This document shows positions 1 to 11,823 of a DNA stretch of 64,000 nucleotides, in pieces. Each line of letters starts with the position of its first letter. Position 1 is the first letter of the stretch. The translations under genes and the position numbers were made by a program. Below the pieces are notes generated by a model. It had not been told where the DNA came from. It ran no database searches and saw nothing but the letters and a program-made list of their open reading frames with translations. This stretch comes from Microstegium vimineum. Lineage: Eukaryota > Streptophyta > Magnoliopsida > Poales > Poaceae. The stretch covers positions 45,274,718 to 45,338,717 of the forward strand of contig CM039133.1 in the NCBI GenBank assembly GCA_022036555.1, written 5' to 3'.

Positions 1-580
1 CTCGTGGGTTAACACTTAACCCAAGCACGACCATGCATTTCATGATCTAATCATTTGAGTAGTCCAGTGATATCTCTCTCATATAAAGAGTGGCAAATTC
101 CATCTTGATTGACTATGTCTCACAACATGTTTCCCGACAAACCCGAAATCCACCTTTATAACTACCAAGTTACGGAGTAGCGTTTGGTAGTCTCTAAGTA
201 GGTCGTTTCACATCTTGAGTACATACGACAATCTCATGTCTAAGGACATAACGTACATGATGTGTATAGAAACAATCTCATGTCGGGTCTGTCCAACACC
301 ATGTCCTACATGTGCCCACATTATTAGTTTGACATCTCCATGTCCATGACTTGTGAAACATAGTCATCAACTAATAATGTGTTGATCTAATATTCATGTA
401 CATTCTAACATGAACTCCGATCAGGGACAACTTTAGAATAACTATACAAGTAAAAGAGTTTCAGAAGCAATTCACATAATTGCTAATCGATACAAGTTGT
501 CTTTAATGGATATTCTTAACATGTCATGGATACAAGGAACACATCATCTCTATGATTACCTCTAGGGCATATTCCCAACC
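1..580 (-). mobile_element. BARE1/Angela-like Ty1/copia LTR, 5' part
   Basis: Read on the minus strand, the segment starts at about 580 with TGGGAATATGCCCTAGAGG, closely resembling the conserved start of BARE1/Angela/WIS LTRs. It continues through blocks typical of those LTRs, such as TACTCCGTAACTTGGTAGTT near 160-180. Terminal base 580 departs from the expected TG end. The other LTR end and any internal region lie left of the window, so solo LTR versus full element cannot be decided. It abuts the reading frame of the neighbouring transposase fragment, so it probably inserted into that gene. Confidence 0.75.
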
Positions 581-1885
581 CCATCATCTTGACCCCAACA
601 TCAAATAGCATCTGCATTTCCTCCATGAGCGACTCTAGGAGGACATCTATATCATTGTCGGGTTGCCTCCGACCAGAGATAAGCATCATCAACATAAGGT
701 ACCTGCGCTTTAGACACACCCAAGGAGGTAGGTTGTAGATGTTGAGGACATTATGGTCACATAAGTATTGTGTGAGCTGCTTAGCTCACCGAACGGGTTC
801 ATCCCATCGGTACCCAGCGCGAACCGGACATGTCTGGGCTCTTCACGAAACTCAGGGTATTCCTTTTCGAAATCCTTCCACTGTTGTGCATCGGACGGGT
901 GTCGTAGCTTGCCATCGTTCTTGACCCGATCAGGAGATGCATGCCATGACATGAGCTTCGCATCCTCTGGATTCCCGAATAGTGCACGGAGACGATCGAC
1001 CACAAGTAGGTACCACACGGATAGCGCAGGGCTTTTCCTCAACGTGTAACCTTCTTCTTCCTCGTCTTGCTGAGCCGACATCTGCTTGGCCACAGCGTTG
1101 GCCTTCTTCTTGTTGTTGTTCGGAAGAATGTCATCTGCATCCACGCGGCAACCGGCATTCCTCTTGTACCGACTGAATCCACGGTTTGGACAACTAGTCA
1201 TGTTCTCATACTTCTTGCCCCGGTACATGATGCAGTGGTTAGGGCAGGCATCAAACATTCTAACTTTCATTGCCACTGGACGGATCAGCTTCTTCGCTCG
1301 AGATGTATTAGCTTGCACCTTGTTACCTCCTATAGGGTACGTCATAGCAAGGTAACTTAACAACTCGTTGAAGCCAATGTCTGACCAACCATGTTGAGCC
1401 TTCATCATCAGCATATGGAGGTTGAAACGGAGCGCCGTGTGTCCCTCTGGACATTTTCCACCATCCTGGTACAAAGGATCAATTGCCGCCTGCTTCATCT
1501 CCCTAAAATTCTCCAACCACTTTGGGTTGCCAAACATAACATCATCCTCGTCGATGTGGTTGACTAGATCCTCAAAGAGCTGGACATCTTCGGGTTCCCT
1601 CAGAGTAGCATCTTCAGCAGTGTCACCGTCATCGGCACCATCGTCATCTGGAATGTTCTCGAGCAATTCTTCAACTGTGATGTAGTCACGAGAATTGTTG
1701 CCATCGTCGGTGGCGTCTGGCACTGGAACGAAAGGTGGTGGTGGTCGAACATGATCTTAGTTGTTCACCATCGCCGTCGATGAGCTCATTCCAGATACAC
1801 TGCAACTCGCATTGAGACATTGTTCACCATGAGCAGTCCAAACCGTGTAACCCTCCATAAATCCTGGAATGCACAAGGGACCATG
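581..1885 (-). pseudogene. CACTA (En/Spm) TNP2-like transposase, N-terminal fragment
   Basis: Reading leftward from about 1873, the frame first shows GYTVWTAHGE, the end of the transposase-associated domain that precedes TNP2. An in-frame TAA follows at 1757-1759. Then comes a 337-residue open stretch (1723-710) with CPNHCIMYRGKKY, a Cys-rich zinc-binding segment, and VWYLLVVDRLRALFGNPEDA, all typical of TNP2 transposases. The protein continues past 719 with LISGRRQPDNDIDVLLESL and is cut at about 580 by an LTR. The catalytic core and C-terminus are absent. The right edge at about 1885 joins gypsy pol sequence directly, so this piece is broken on both sides. Transposase function is impossible here. 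Confidence 0.85.
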
Positions 1886-4329
1886 GGTTGAAGATGAATC
1901 CTAACAAGTGTGCATTTGGTGTATCGGCAGGTCAGTTTCTGGGTTTTATGGTGCATCAGAGAGGCATCGAGATCGGCAGAAAATCTATTGATGCAATTAA
2001 TAAGGTGGTTGCCCCTACAAACAAGACTGAGCTGCAATCCTTGATCGGCAAGATTAATTTCATTAGAATATTTATATCTAACTTATCTGGTAAGATTAAA
2101 TCTTTTAGTCTATTGTTAAAGCTGAAAGCCGATCAAGAGTTTACATGGAAAGAGGAACATCAGTTAGCCTTGGAGGAGATCAAGAAATATTTGGTAAACC
2201 CTCCAGTCTTGGTTCCACCTCAGCACGGGAGGCCTTTTATATTGTATTTGTCTACCGATGATGGTGTTATCGGGTCAGCCTTAATCCAAGAATTTGAAGG
2301 GAAAGAACGTGTGATTTATTATTTAAGCAAAAGGCTGGTAGATGCTGAAGCCAGGTATTCGTCCATAGAAAGATTATGTTTATGCTTATATTTCTCTTGC
2401 ATAAAATTAAGGCATTATTTATTATCGGCTAAATGCACTGTTATCTGCAAAGATGATGTGGTTAAGTATATGCTGTCGATGCCAATATTAAGTGGGAGAA
2501 TCGGAAAATGGATTCTAGCACTTTCAGAGTTTGATCTGAAGTATGAATCGGCTAAGGCAGTTAAGGGTCAGGTGATGGCCAATTTTGTTACTCAGCATTG
2601 CAATATGATAAGATCTGTAGAGATTGCTCCTTGGACTTTGTTCTTTGATGGGTCTACATGCAAGGAAGGGGCAGGTGTCGGCATTGTTTTAATCTCACCC
2701 CGTGGACGAAAATATGAAACTTCATTGTCGATTGTTGCTACCTCAACAAACAATCAGGCTGAGTACCAGGCCCTGCTAAAGGGGTTGGAATTACTCAGGG
2801 AGGTACGTGTCGATGCTGTCGAAATCTTCGGTGATTCCATGCTAGTGATTAACCAATTGATTGGAACATATGAGTGCCAAAGTGAAGCTTTAATTGCAAC
2901 CCATAAAAAGTGGTTGCAATTATTAAAAGAATTCAAAGAGTACCGCCTTGAGAATATTCCTAGGTTGCATAATGAAGAGGCCAATTGGTTAGCACAGAAT
3001 GCTTCAGGATATCAGCCAATTCAAGAAGTCATGACATCGGTGATGGTTGCCGATGACTGGAGAAAAGAAATTGCCGATTACTTAAGAGATCCGTCTAAGA
3101 AGGTTGAAAGGCATCTAAGGTTTCAAGCTACCAAGTATGTGCTCCTTGACAATGAATTGTATTATCGTACAATTGATGGGGTTTTGCTCAGATGTCTTAG
3201 TAGAGAAGAGTCAAAAGAATTGATGGGTGAGATCCATGAGGGTGTGTGTGGAGCACATCAATCGGCATTCAAGATGAAGTGGATGATTAGACGGAATGGA
3301 TATTATTGGCCGGCAATTCTTGAAGATTGCTTCAACTATTTTAAAGGGTGCCAGGATTGTCAGAAGTTTGGTAATATACAGAGGGCACCTGCATCGGCGA
3401 TGAATCCTATAATCAAGCCTTGGCCGTTTAGAGGATGGGCTATTGATCTCATCAGCCAAATTTATCCACCGTCAAGCAAGGGGCTATTGATCTCATCAGG
3501 CAATTTTATACTCGTTGTTACCGATTACTTCACAAAATGGGTTGAGGCGATTCCTTTGAAGAAGGTGACATCGGGAAACATGGTAGATTTTGTAAAAGAA
3601 CATATTGTTTACCGATTCGGTATTCCTCAAACTATTACCACCGATCAAGGAACCATGTTTACATCGGGAGAGTTTGATGAGTTTGCCGTTGGTATGGGGT
3701 TCTCGGTGTTGAATTCTTCTCCTTATTATGCCCAAGCTAACGGTCAGGATGAGGCGAATAATAGAGGAGTTATTAAGCTTATCAAACGCAAGATTGAAGA
3801 GAACCCTAGAAGGTGGCATATAGTGTTAAATGAAGCCCTATGGTCGTATCGGATCGCGTGTCATGGTGCAACCAAAATTTCGCCGTATCAGTTGGTCTAT
3901 GGACACGATGTTGTCCTGCCTTGGGAAGTTAAAACTGGTTCTAGGCGATTGTTTTCTCAAGATCAATTGACAGCCGATGAGTATGATACTCTTATGAAGG
4001 ATGAGTTAGAAAACTTAGCAAGTCATCGGTTGAGGGCTTTGATCAACATTGAAGAAAATAAGAAAAGGGTTGCCAGATGGTATGACAAGAAGGTAAAGGT
4101 GAAAGAATTTACCAATGGTGATCTGGTATGGAAATTGATTTTACCGATTGGGACTAAGAGTTCTAAGTTTGGAAAATGGTCTCCTAATTGGGAGGGTCCG
4201 TTTCGGATAAGTCAGTCTGTTCATGGTAATGCTTATATTTTGGAAACCCTCGAAGGAGTTGTGTTTCCCAGAGCAATCAATGGTAAATGCTTGAAGAAAT
4301 ATTACCCTAGTATTTGGGTAGATGCATAG
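1886..4329 (+). pseudogene. pol: Tat-lineage pol, C-terminal part (RT end, RNase H, aRNase H, integrase)
   Basis: The 813-residue frame begins in the RT palm/thumb (NPNKCAFGVSAGQFLGF) without the catalytic YLDD-type motif, so it is 5'-truncated. A degenerate RNase H follows. At residues about 245-370 an extra archaeal-type RNase H shows FFDGSTCKEGAG, NNQAEYQALLKGLE and FGDSM, supplying its acidic residues. Integrase has the H-H-C-C zinc site (residues about 448-495, HEGVCGAHQS and CQDCQ) and the D-D-E core: WAIDL, TTDQGTMF and NGQDEANN. A short repeat of about 18 bases at 3438-3456 and 3480-3498 adds residues just after the first catalytic Asp. The frame is otherwise open to the stop at 4327-4329, unusually intact compared with nearby elements. 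Confidence 0.9.
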
Positions 4330-4455
4330 AATACCCGTTGGAACGCCGATGAAAGAAAAGTTGTATAAGACATCGGTAAAAGACGTGCTGGCGTTATGTT
4401 ACAAGCAAAATCAAGTATCGGTGTTATGCTTGCCGATACAATAGATTACAACAGA

Positions 4456-5145
4456 TTATAACAGGGATTGAATGGATGTTATCGCACGCAGGCGAATCTG
4501 ATCTGCTTCTTCTATCTCCCTGGTGTCATCATCGGCAGACCCTTCGACTGACTTGATCTTTCTTTTCAGCAGAATAGCTTGCCGGACGTTTGCATCTCTT
4601 TCTTGTTGCAGGGCTTTAACAACATCAAGCAGTTGAGCTTTCTTTTGGTTGGCCACATTCAGAGCTTCATCGACTTTCTTCAGTTCAGTTAGCAATTCTT
4701 CCCTTCTTGCCGATAGGTGGGTGATTTCTTGCTCAAGATTAATGCTAGAAGCTTCTAAATGGCCGATGCCCTTGTGCTTCTCATTGGCAACTTGTTTGAA
4801 CTTGAGCATTTCCTCTTCAAGCTTTGATTGAGCATTTCTATTGGCAATGCGGTGTGAGGCCCGTTGGTATTGGAGTTGTCGGCTCTCGAGGAATGCTGCT
4901 TGGAAGAGTATTTCTTCGATATCGGCAGGCAGATGACCTTGAATCTCCTTGAAAGCCACTTTCGCTGCAGAGGAATCTTGAACTAGGAGAGGTGTACTTT
5001 GTTGCAGTGAAAGTAGCAATACTTCGAGCTTGGACTTGATGTCTGCCGATATAGGGCCTGGAGCTGGAACAGAGCTTTCTTCTTCATCATCTTCATCGGG
5101 AACGATGACGGCAAAAGAAAATAAGCTATCAGGGGAGTCTTGGGC
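4456..5145 (-). pseudogene. Antisense gene, exon 5 (coiled coil, C-terminus)
   Basis: After the acceptor TTTTCAG (about 5146) the frame is open through an acidic Ser-rich start and a long heptad-like helix. Residues such as KLEEEMLKFKQVANEKHKG and LSARREELLTELKKVDEAL predict coiled coil. It ends ITSIQSLL before the stop at 4456. It is convergent with pol, whose stop lies 127 bases away, so the two transcripts would meet or overlap. This exon has no premature stop, unlike exon 2. Confidence 0.6.
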
Positions 5146-5215
5146 CTGAAAAGGGAAAAGATTAGGGCTTGTCGATCATAAGTTTATGTTGCGAGTTTTA
5201 TGACAGTCGGCTTAC

Positions 5216-5718
5216 CATCTTGAAACGGATTTCTTGCCTGGGACTTGGGAAGGTAGCTGGCATAGCATCATCTTGAGGATCGGCAATGGTTGCCGATGAA
5301 CTTGCCTCCGTGGGAGGAGCGGTTGGTGCTGGTGGTGCTGTTGCTGGTGCTGTCTCTGCTGTGGTGGCTGGCTCCTGTGGGGATGATGCCATCCTCCAGT
5401 CAGGGATTTCATCTGGTGTAGGTGCTGGTACCGATGCCGATGTTGTCTCCATTGTTGTGGCTGGTTCCTGCAGCGGTGGTATCATTTCCTGGTCGGGAGT
5501 TTTGTCCGCTGGCTGCTTAGGAATGGATGCCGATGGTGGCTCCGCTATTGGTGCCTCAACAGGAGTTGGTGATGCAGCTGGGGTGGCTCGCCTCAAGCGT
5601 TTCTTCTTCGGGGCAGCAGTTGGTGAACCAAACCGTTTCGGTTGCGAAGCTTGGGGGCATCGACAGCATGGATCGAAGAAGCTTGTAGATTTGGAGCAGC
5701 TGCCGATGACCTCGTTGC
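5216..5718 (-). pseudogene. Antisense gene, exon 4 (Pro/Ala/Thr-rich)
   Basis: The acceptor is a TTTTTTACAG polypyrimidine end at about 5719 and the donor is ATG|GTAAGC at 5216/5215. The encoded region is low-complexity: a KKKR-type basic patch, then repeated PAEPPS/QEPATT-like stretches, suggesting a disordered linker. The first 60-70 bases read sensibly in a different frame from the rest, so a small indel near 5650 is likely. A long plus-strand open frame over the same bases is its Gly/Val-rich complement, not a gene. Confidence 0.5.
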
Positions 5719-5803
5719 CTGTAAAAAATATTTGGCGCAAGTTAAATGAAGTAAATGTTGCTGATAAGAGTTTGTAATCGGTATGAGTGAAATAAAAACT
5801 TAC

Positions 5804-6016
5804 TGCAAAAGCTCACGCCAAGATGGCGGCAGCAGCCGATGGAGTAGAGATGGTCTTTGCAGGTGTCGGCTTAGGCTTGAGGGTAACCTTAGGTACCCTT
5901 TGAGGTGTGAAGGCAGCCAATGTAGGAGCCTTGTTGCCGATGATTGATGCGGGGCTCATTATTCGAAGGTTGAAGTGCTTGCCGTTCTTGCTCATTCGGG
6001 GGATTGGATCATCAAC
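5804..6016 (-). pseudogene. Antisense gene, exon 3
   Basis: The exon opens after the acceptor CTTTAG and reads VDDPIPRMSKNGKHFNLR, then a basic and Pro/Ala/Thr-rich stretch. A TGA close to the 3' end (about 5813-5815) sits in a GCGTGAGC context, consistent with CGA changed to TGA. The donor is GCA|GTAAGT at 5804/5803. The small basic exon probably encodes a linker. Confidence 0.5.
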
Positions 6017-6088
6017 CTAAAGTAAAAGAGGGTCAGATGCCGATAGTAGAAGTAAATAATAAGAAATGCATTAGAGTGAAGGACTTAC

Positions 6089-6404
6089 TGCATCATCGGG
6101 AATGATGTGATCGGCGTCGATCAAATGTCGATAGTAGTGCGATGATTTGGCGAACAGTTGGCTTCTCCATTCTTGCCACCAAGATTTGTATGACTCCGTG
6201 ATAAAATATGTTGGTGCCTAGGAGGATAGGTCAATGTTTGATGTATCAGCATGGGGAGAAAGATTGACAATTCTGTTCCAATCCATAGCACTGGAGATAA
6301 CTTCTCTTGGTTTTATCACGTTGGTATAGCTGAGTTTGATCGGCAATTAACCGAACGCCAGTTGTCTTGCTGCTACCGATGGATAATAGAACTCATAAGA
6401 CGCA
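6089..6404 (-). pseudogene. Antisense gene, exon 2 downstream half
   Basis: This is the continuation of exon 2 on the far side of the nested element, starting at the ACGCA duplication. The frame keeps open codons apart from TAA at 6347-6349 and TAG at 6218-6220. It ends at the donor GCA|GTAAGTCC (6089/6088). The last residues before the donor are acidic and hydrophobic, and the donor is in phase 0, matching the acceptor at 6017. Confidence 0.55.
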
Positions 6405-7534
6405 TGTTGACACAAAAAGCATCAGGATCTGTGAACACCTCGGGCTTATACCCGAATTCGATATCCGAGGGCGTGCCAGTCGATTTGACCAGTTAATCGA
6501 CAAGGACGATAAACAGAACAAGATCTGAACAAGACAACGGCGATGCGCCCAGATGTCAAGGCTCAAACCTGATCAGGATAACTAGAGTAGAGCTGAACGA
6601 GACGACAGCGATGCGCCCGGACGTGAAGACTCAGATAACTCAAAACGCGGAACTTGCAAGGGTTGACGGAGGTCGATGAGATGCAACCCGTCAAAACTTG
6701 AAGAACTCGTAGATAAACTAATACCTAATGCGGTAAAGATAAATTACTGGAAAGGTAAATAAGATAAAAAGTAATTGATATGTTTGATATGCTTGGATAT
6801 GATCTTTTACAGCACCCTGTGTACCTATTTATACTCCGGCAGAGGGAGTTGTAGATAGATACAACTCGAACCTTTCCTAAATAAAACAAACTCATATTTT
6901 AAAGGAAATAAATGACTCGTGCAAGAGTCGGACTCAAACTTCTATAACAATACTGGTATAAGATCACCAGTTTCCTTATGTCTTCTCCCCGATGAAACTT
7001 TCCATCGACACATCCTTCTGATCCGCAATTTCCTTTTAGCGCCATCGGCAACTATATGCTCACGTTAGCCATGTCATCCTTCATCGGCAACATCCGATAA
7101 CACCTTCCATCGGCAGACTTCTAATCTGTAACCTTCTATCGCCATCGGCAGCACTTTGCTGACACCAGCCACTTCATCTTGCTTCCATTGGCATCATCTT
7201 TCATCGGCATCTTTTATGTCCTCATCGGCAACAGGCTTTGGCTCTCATCGGCAACGTTTTCTCCTCCAGCACCATTATTGCCTTCATCACATCGATAATG
7301 AGCCTCAATTCTCATCGGCAATGTTCTTCCTGTCGGCAACATCCCCTTGCCTTCATCAACAGTGTCTTCCCGCCTCAACCGGCAACAAGTCCCTATCTGC
7401 ATCAGCAACACTCTTGCCTTTATCGGCAATCTGACTGGTGATATCCCAATGCCGATAAGGAACGACAACTAGCCTTTTCCCAATCGGCACAATCCTTATA
7501 TCATATTGACACGTGCAAAAAAATGGTGTCAACA
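6405..7534 (-). repeat. 3' LTR of nested Tat element
   Basis: Left LTR, 1130 bp, ending in inverted TGTTGACAC..GTGTCAACA. It matches the LTR at 10623-11823 closely. About a dozen ATCGG/CCGAT motifs lie between 7000 and 7500, mostly ATCGGCA. It lacks a 71-bp segment present in its partner. Confidence 0.92.
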
Positions 7535-7551
7535 CATGCCCCCCAATTTAG
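7535..7551 (-). promoter_or_regulatory. Polypurine tract of nested element
   Basis: On the minus strand the sequence AATTGGGGGGCATG directly precedes the LTR start TGTTGACAC. This is the expected position of the plus-strand primer site. The same arrangement is found before the host 3' LTR at 13512-13525. Confidence 0.8.
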
Positions 7552-7798
7552 GAGTATAAGATATCTTATGCACCGAAATTTCTTCTACTGCATCTCTGGA
7601 ATCATCGGTTGTGCTGCTCCCAGTACACAAACTCTTCACGCTCAGCCTGCCGATGCCCCCAAGTGCAACAGTTGAAATACCAGGGCTCATCAAGTGCTGC
7701 TCCCAAGCCAAAATGCCCAAGTCCATCGAATCTAGTTACGCTATCGGCAACATATTGACATCTGCCGATGGATTCTCATCATTGTGCTTTGGACTCCA

Positions 7799-10554
7799 CT
7801 ACTTGATTGGAGATTTCTCCCTTGAAGGATTTTCATTGTGATACAAATCTTCTCGGCGTTCACGCTGGATCCTTCTTCTCTGAGTCTTCGTCAGACCCTT
7901 AGGAAACCATTGAGGAAGCTTAGTCTTCCAAACAGGCCGGTACTGTTTCTCATTGCTTATATTTGCACCACTCCTTATGTTTGGATCCCTGGAGAATATT
8001 TCTTCATCGGGCACTCTTGCATCATCCATCTCCTCAAGCTCCTCCTGATCAACATGTCTGCCAAGCCTGTCATGTGCACTGAGCTTGCCCCCCAGCCAAT
8101 CATGCACTGATCCCTTTTCTCTAATCGGCCTACCATAGCCTGATGTCCGGTCATCAAAACGGGGCTTCTTCTCTGACCGATCGACAGGATAGTACCCGTT
8201 GCACTCGGGGCAATTATTGGTAGTGGGCAGCTTGATGCCTTCTTCCCAACAGTGAACAAAGAAGGGACACTTCCAATGGTCCTTATGCCGAAGCCACTCT
8301 TGGCACCTTTGTTCCTCTTACAGCCGATATCGCTCGTCTCGTGTCTGCCGATACTCTTGCCTTGGTCGCCTATGCGTGATTATAACACCATGAGATCTCT
8401 TGGTGTTACTGCTTTCATCGACAACCCACTTGCCTTTCCTATCATCGGCAAACTTCTTCCTTGTTACTTCATGCGCAGCTATCTGATGTTCAGGGTCTAC
8501 CGATGCACTTTTCGTGGCAGCTTCCGATGTCAGCACCTTAGTTTTCCCACTAGTCTCCACCATATTATTTGTAAACGGGTGCTGGTCAATCTTCATCGGC
8601 TTCTGGGCTTTGGAATTTTCAAACTTGATTCACCCAGATTCAATTTCCGATTGCAACTGCTGCCTAAAGACTTTGCAATCATTGGTACTGTACGAAGTTG
8701 CATTGTGCCACTTGCAGTACCCGATCCTTCTGAGCTCTTCGGCCGATGGAATTACTTGGTTAGGCGCCAACTTGATTCACCCTTCTTGAAGCAATAGGTC
8801 AAACATCCTATCGGCCTTGGTGATATCAAAAGTGAATCTTTCAGCTTCTCTCTGATCGAACGGACAAGATATCGGCTTTTTATTCTCTACCGATTCAACT
8901 GAACCGATACTTGCTTCTTCGTCTGAATCTGTTTTCTTAGTTAAAGACACCTCCTCATCCCAATTTCCTCTAGGCTCAAAGACTTTGGTGTCTTGATCAG
9001 CAACCCTTTGCACAAGATGGCCCAAGCTTTCAAACTCTTGAGACGCATACTTGTCCCTGATGTGCGGTAACAACCCCTGGAAAGCTAAATCCACCAATTG
9101 CCGATCATCAAGTACCAAACTATAGCACTTATTCTTTATGTTTCGCAACCTTTGGACGAAGAGTTCTACCGATTCATCATCACGTTGCCTCAATTTGACC
9201 AAATCGGTAATCTTCTTTTCATGTATGCCAGCGAAGAAGTATTTGTGAAACTGCTTCTCTAGATCGGCCCAAGTGATCACAGAACTTGGAGGCAGTGAAA
9301 TAAACCATGTAAATGCTGATCCGGATAACGATGACGAGAACAATTTTACCCTTAGTTCATCTCTGCTGGCTGCCTCCCCACATTGGATAATAAATCGGTT
9401 AATGTGTTCCATTGTTGATATATCACCTTGACTAGAAAACTTGGTGAAATCTAGCACTTTGTACCGATTTGGGAAGGGGATTAAATCACAAGCTAGAGGG
9501 TATGGAGTCCGATAAGAATATGTATCAACCTTAGGCTTGATTCCGAATTGCTCTTTCACTATTCCAGCAATCTTATCGGTCAAACATGCATCTTGATCTT
9601 GCCGATGCACAGGCTCGTTAACTGGCTGAGCCGGTTGACATACTTTTTCATGTCCTTGTGATAAATAGGTCGGAGCAATCAGCACATTCGCGGCACCAGT
9701 CTGTTGAATATTATGCATCGTCTGATTTGCCAATGGGAAATTCTAAATGCCCACTGGGATGTACTGTGGCATTATATTCATTGGCTGATATATTGATGTT
9801 TCATTGTGCGCGTTCGTCTGAGGGTATCGCGGCAAAATACTACTTATCGGTTGGGGTGCCGATATCTCACTCTGCAGACTCGTTGGCGGATGATACTGCG
9901 AAGCTCTCGTCACTTGGTATCCAGGCTACACAACTTGCTACTGAATCGGTAATTGACTGATCCAACTTACATTAGATGTCATCGGCATATGACTTGCTGA
10001 TGGCTGATAACCAGCTGACGCTTGCTGCCCTTGTACCCTTGGATGATTGCCTTGATTTGCGGGTACCATAGCTTGAGGAACCATTGCCGATACGGGCTGG
10101 TTCCCAATAGCAATGTCTTGCTGCATCAGCCAAGAACTTACCGATGGTTGCACATAAGCCACTCTAGGTATCGCCACATCATAACAGATGCCGATCCGAG
10201 TTGATGATACGCCGGATCAACATAATATGGTGCTTGTATTTCCTTGAAAGTTTGCTTGACAGCATTGTATACAGTATTGGACAACACATTGGATTGGTTA
10301 ATTAACACATGATTTAATGCAGAATTAACCATCTCTTGTAATTTACCAGGATCGGCGTCGAAAGTGACCTGCCGTGGCGATGGCGGATCTTGCTTCTGGA
10401 CTGCTTCGCCGATACTGTTTAGGCTGAAGGACTTGAGATATAACTGTTTGTACTCCTCCATAGCCCGCTCCATAGCCTGCTTCTGATAATCTTTCAGATC
10501 TGCTTCGGAGACTTCAATGACACTCTTCGGATTGATCCCAGCAGTACTATCCAT
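7799..10554 (-). pseudogene. gag: Tat-type gag of nested element, broken
   Basis: The frame starts at the ATG at 10554 with a helical charged N-terminus, shifts near 10180, and continues as a Gln/Pro-rich linker to a TAG at 9938-9940. The retrotransposon gag core is 9733-8777 (FSSSLSGSAFTWFISLPPSS, then WADLEKQFHKYFFAG). A TGA closes it at about 8777. The frame then reads on through GYCKWHNATS, a second TGA, and a C-terminal part with QWFPKGLTKTQRRRIQRER (7799-8107), typical of Tat gag. The TGA codons follow GGG and would arise from CGA by a single C-to-T change. The protein packages element RNA in intact relatives; this copy cannot encode a full product. Confidence 0.8.
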
Positions 10555-10622
10555 TAAGCTTGTAATGGGCTAAACTGTGGCCAAAAGATGTGATATGGTC
10601 CCACCGAGCATGCCAAAAGAGG

Positions 10623-11823
10623 TGTTGACACAAAAAGCGTCAGGATCTGTGAACACCTTGGGCTTATACCCGAATTCGATATCCGAGGGTGTGCCAGTCG
10701 ATCTGACCAGTTAATCGACAAGGACGATAAACAGAACAAGATCTGAACGAGATAACGGCGATGCGCCCAGATGTCAAGGCTCAAACTGATCAGGATAACT
10801 AGAGTAGAGCTGAACGAGACAACAACGATGCGCCCGGACGTCAAGGCTCAGATAACTCAAAACGCGGAACTTGCAAGGGTTGACGGAGGTCGATGAGATG
10901 CAACCCATCGATACTTGAAGAACTCGTAGATAAACTAATACCTAATGCGGTAAAGATAAATTGCTGGAAAGGTAAATAAGATAAAAAGTAATTGATGTGT
11001 TTGATATGCTTGGATATGATCTTTTACAGCACCCCTGGGTACCTATTTATAGTCCGGCAGAGGGAGTTGTAGATAGATACGACTCGTACCTTTCCTAAAT
11101 AAAACAAACTCCTATTTTAAAGGAAATAACTGACTCGCGCAGGAGCCAGACTCAAACAATAATATTTTCCTAAAAAAACTCTTCTATTTTAAAGGAAATA
11201 AATGACTCGTGCAAGAGTCGGACTCAAACTTCTATAATAATACTGGTATAAGATCACCAGTTTCCTTATGTCTTCTCCCCGATGAAACTTTCCATCGACA
11301 CATCCTTCCGATCCGCAATTTCCTTTTAGCGCCATCGGCAACTATATGCTCACGTTAGCCATGTCATCCTTCATCGGCAACATCCGATAACACCTTCCTT
11401 CGGCAGACTTCTAATCTGTAACCTTCTATCACCATCGGTAGCTCTTTGCTGACACCAACCACTTCATCTTGCTTCCATTGGCATCATCATTCATGTGCAG
11501 CTTTTCTGTCCTCATCGGGAATAGGCTTTGGCTCTCATCGGCAACGCTTTCTCCTCCAGCACCATTATTGCCTTCATCACATCAATAATGAGCCTCAATT
11601 CTCATCGGCAATGTTCTTCCTGTCGGCAACATCCCCTTGCCTTCATCAACAGTGTCTTCCCGCCTCAACTGGCAACAAGTCCCTGTCTGCATCAGCAACA
11701 CTCTTGCCTTTATCGGCAATCTGACTAGTGATATCCCAATGCCGATAAGGAATGGCAACTAGCCTTTTGCCGATCGGCACGATCCTTATATCATATTGAC
11801 ACGTGCCAAAAACGGTGTCAACA
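10623..11823 (-). repeat. 5' LTR of nested Tat element
   Basis: Right LTR, 1201 bp, with terminal TGTTGACAC..GTGTCAACA and the ACGCA duplication immediately right. A segment of about 71 bp around 11110-11210, containing a second copy of the TTTAAAGGAAATAA..GACTCG block, is absent from the left LTR. The likely TATA box (CTATTTATA-like, near 11045 on the other strand) lies in matching context in all three LTRs. Confidence 0.9.

Larger units (their letters stand above)
6405..11823 (-). mobile_element. Nested gag-only Tat-type LTR retrotransposon
   Basis: Two direct LTRs in minus orientation (6405-7534 and 10623-11823) flank an internal region of about 3.1 kb. The ACGCA target duplication is exact on both sides (6400-6404 and 11824-11828). 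A polypurine tract lies next to the left LTR. Only gag-like sequence is present; no protease, RT or integrase is seen, so it is non-autonomous or internally deleted. Its LTRs resemble the host element's 3' LTR (same TGTTGACACCG start and similar tail), so one family member jumped into another. Confidence 0.92.

Noticed and set aside
5286..5777. Gly/Val-rich 163-residue plus-strand frame
   Set aside because: Complement of the Pro/Ala-rich antisense exon 4; composition explains it.
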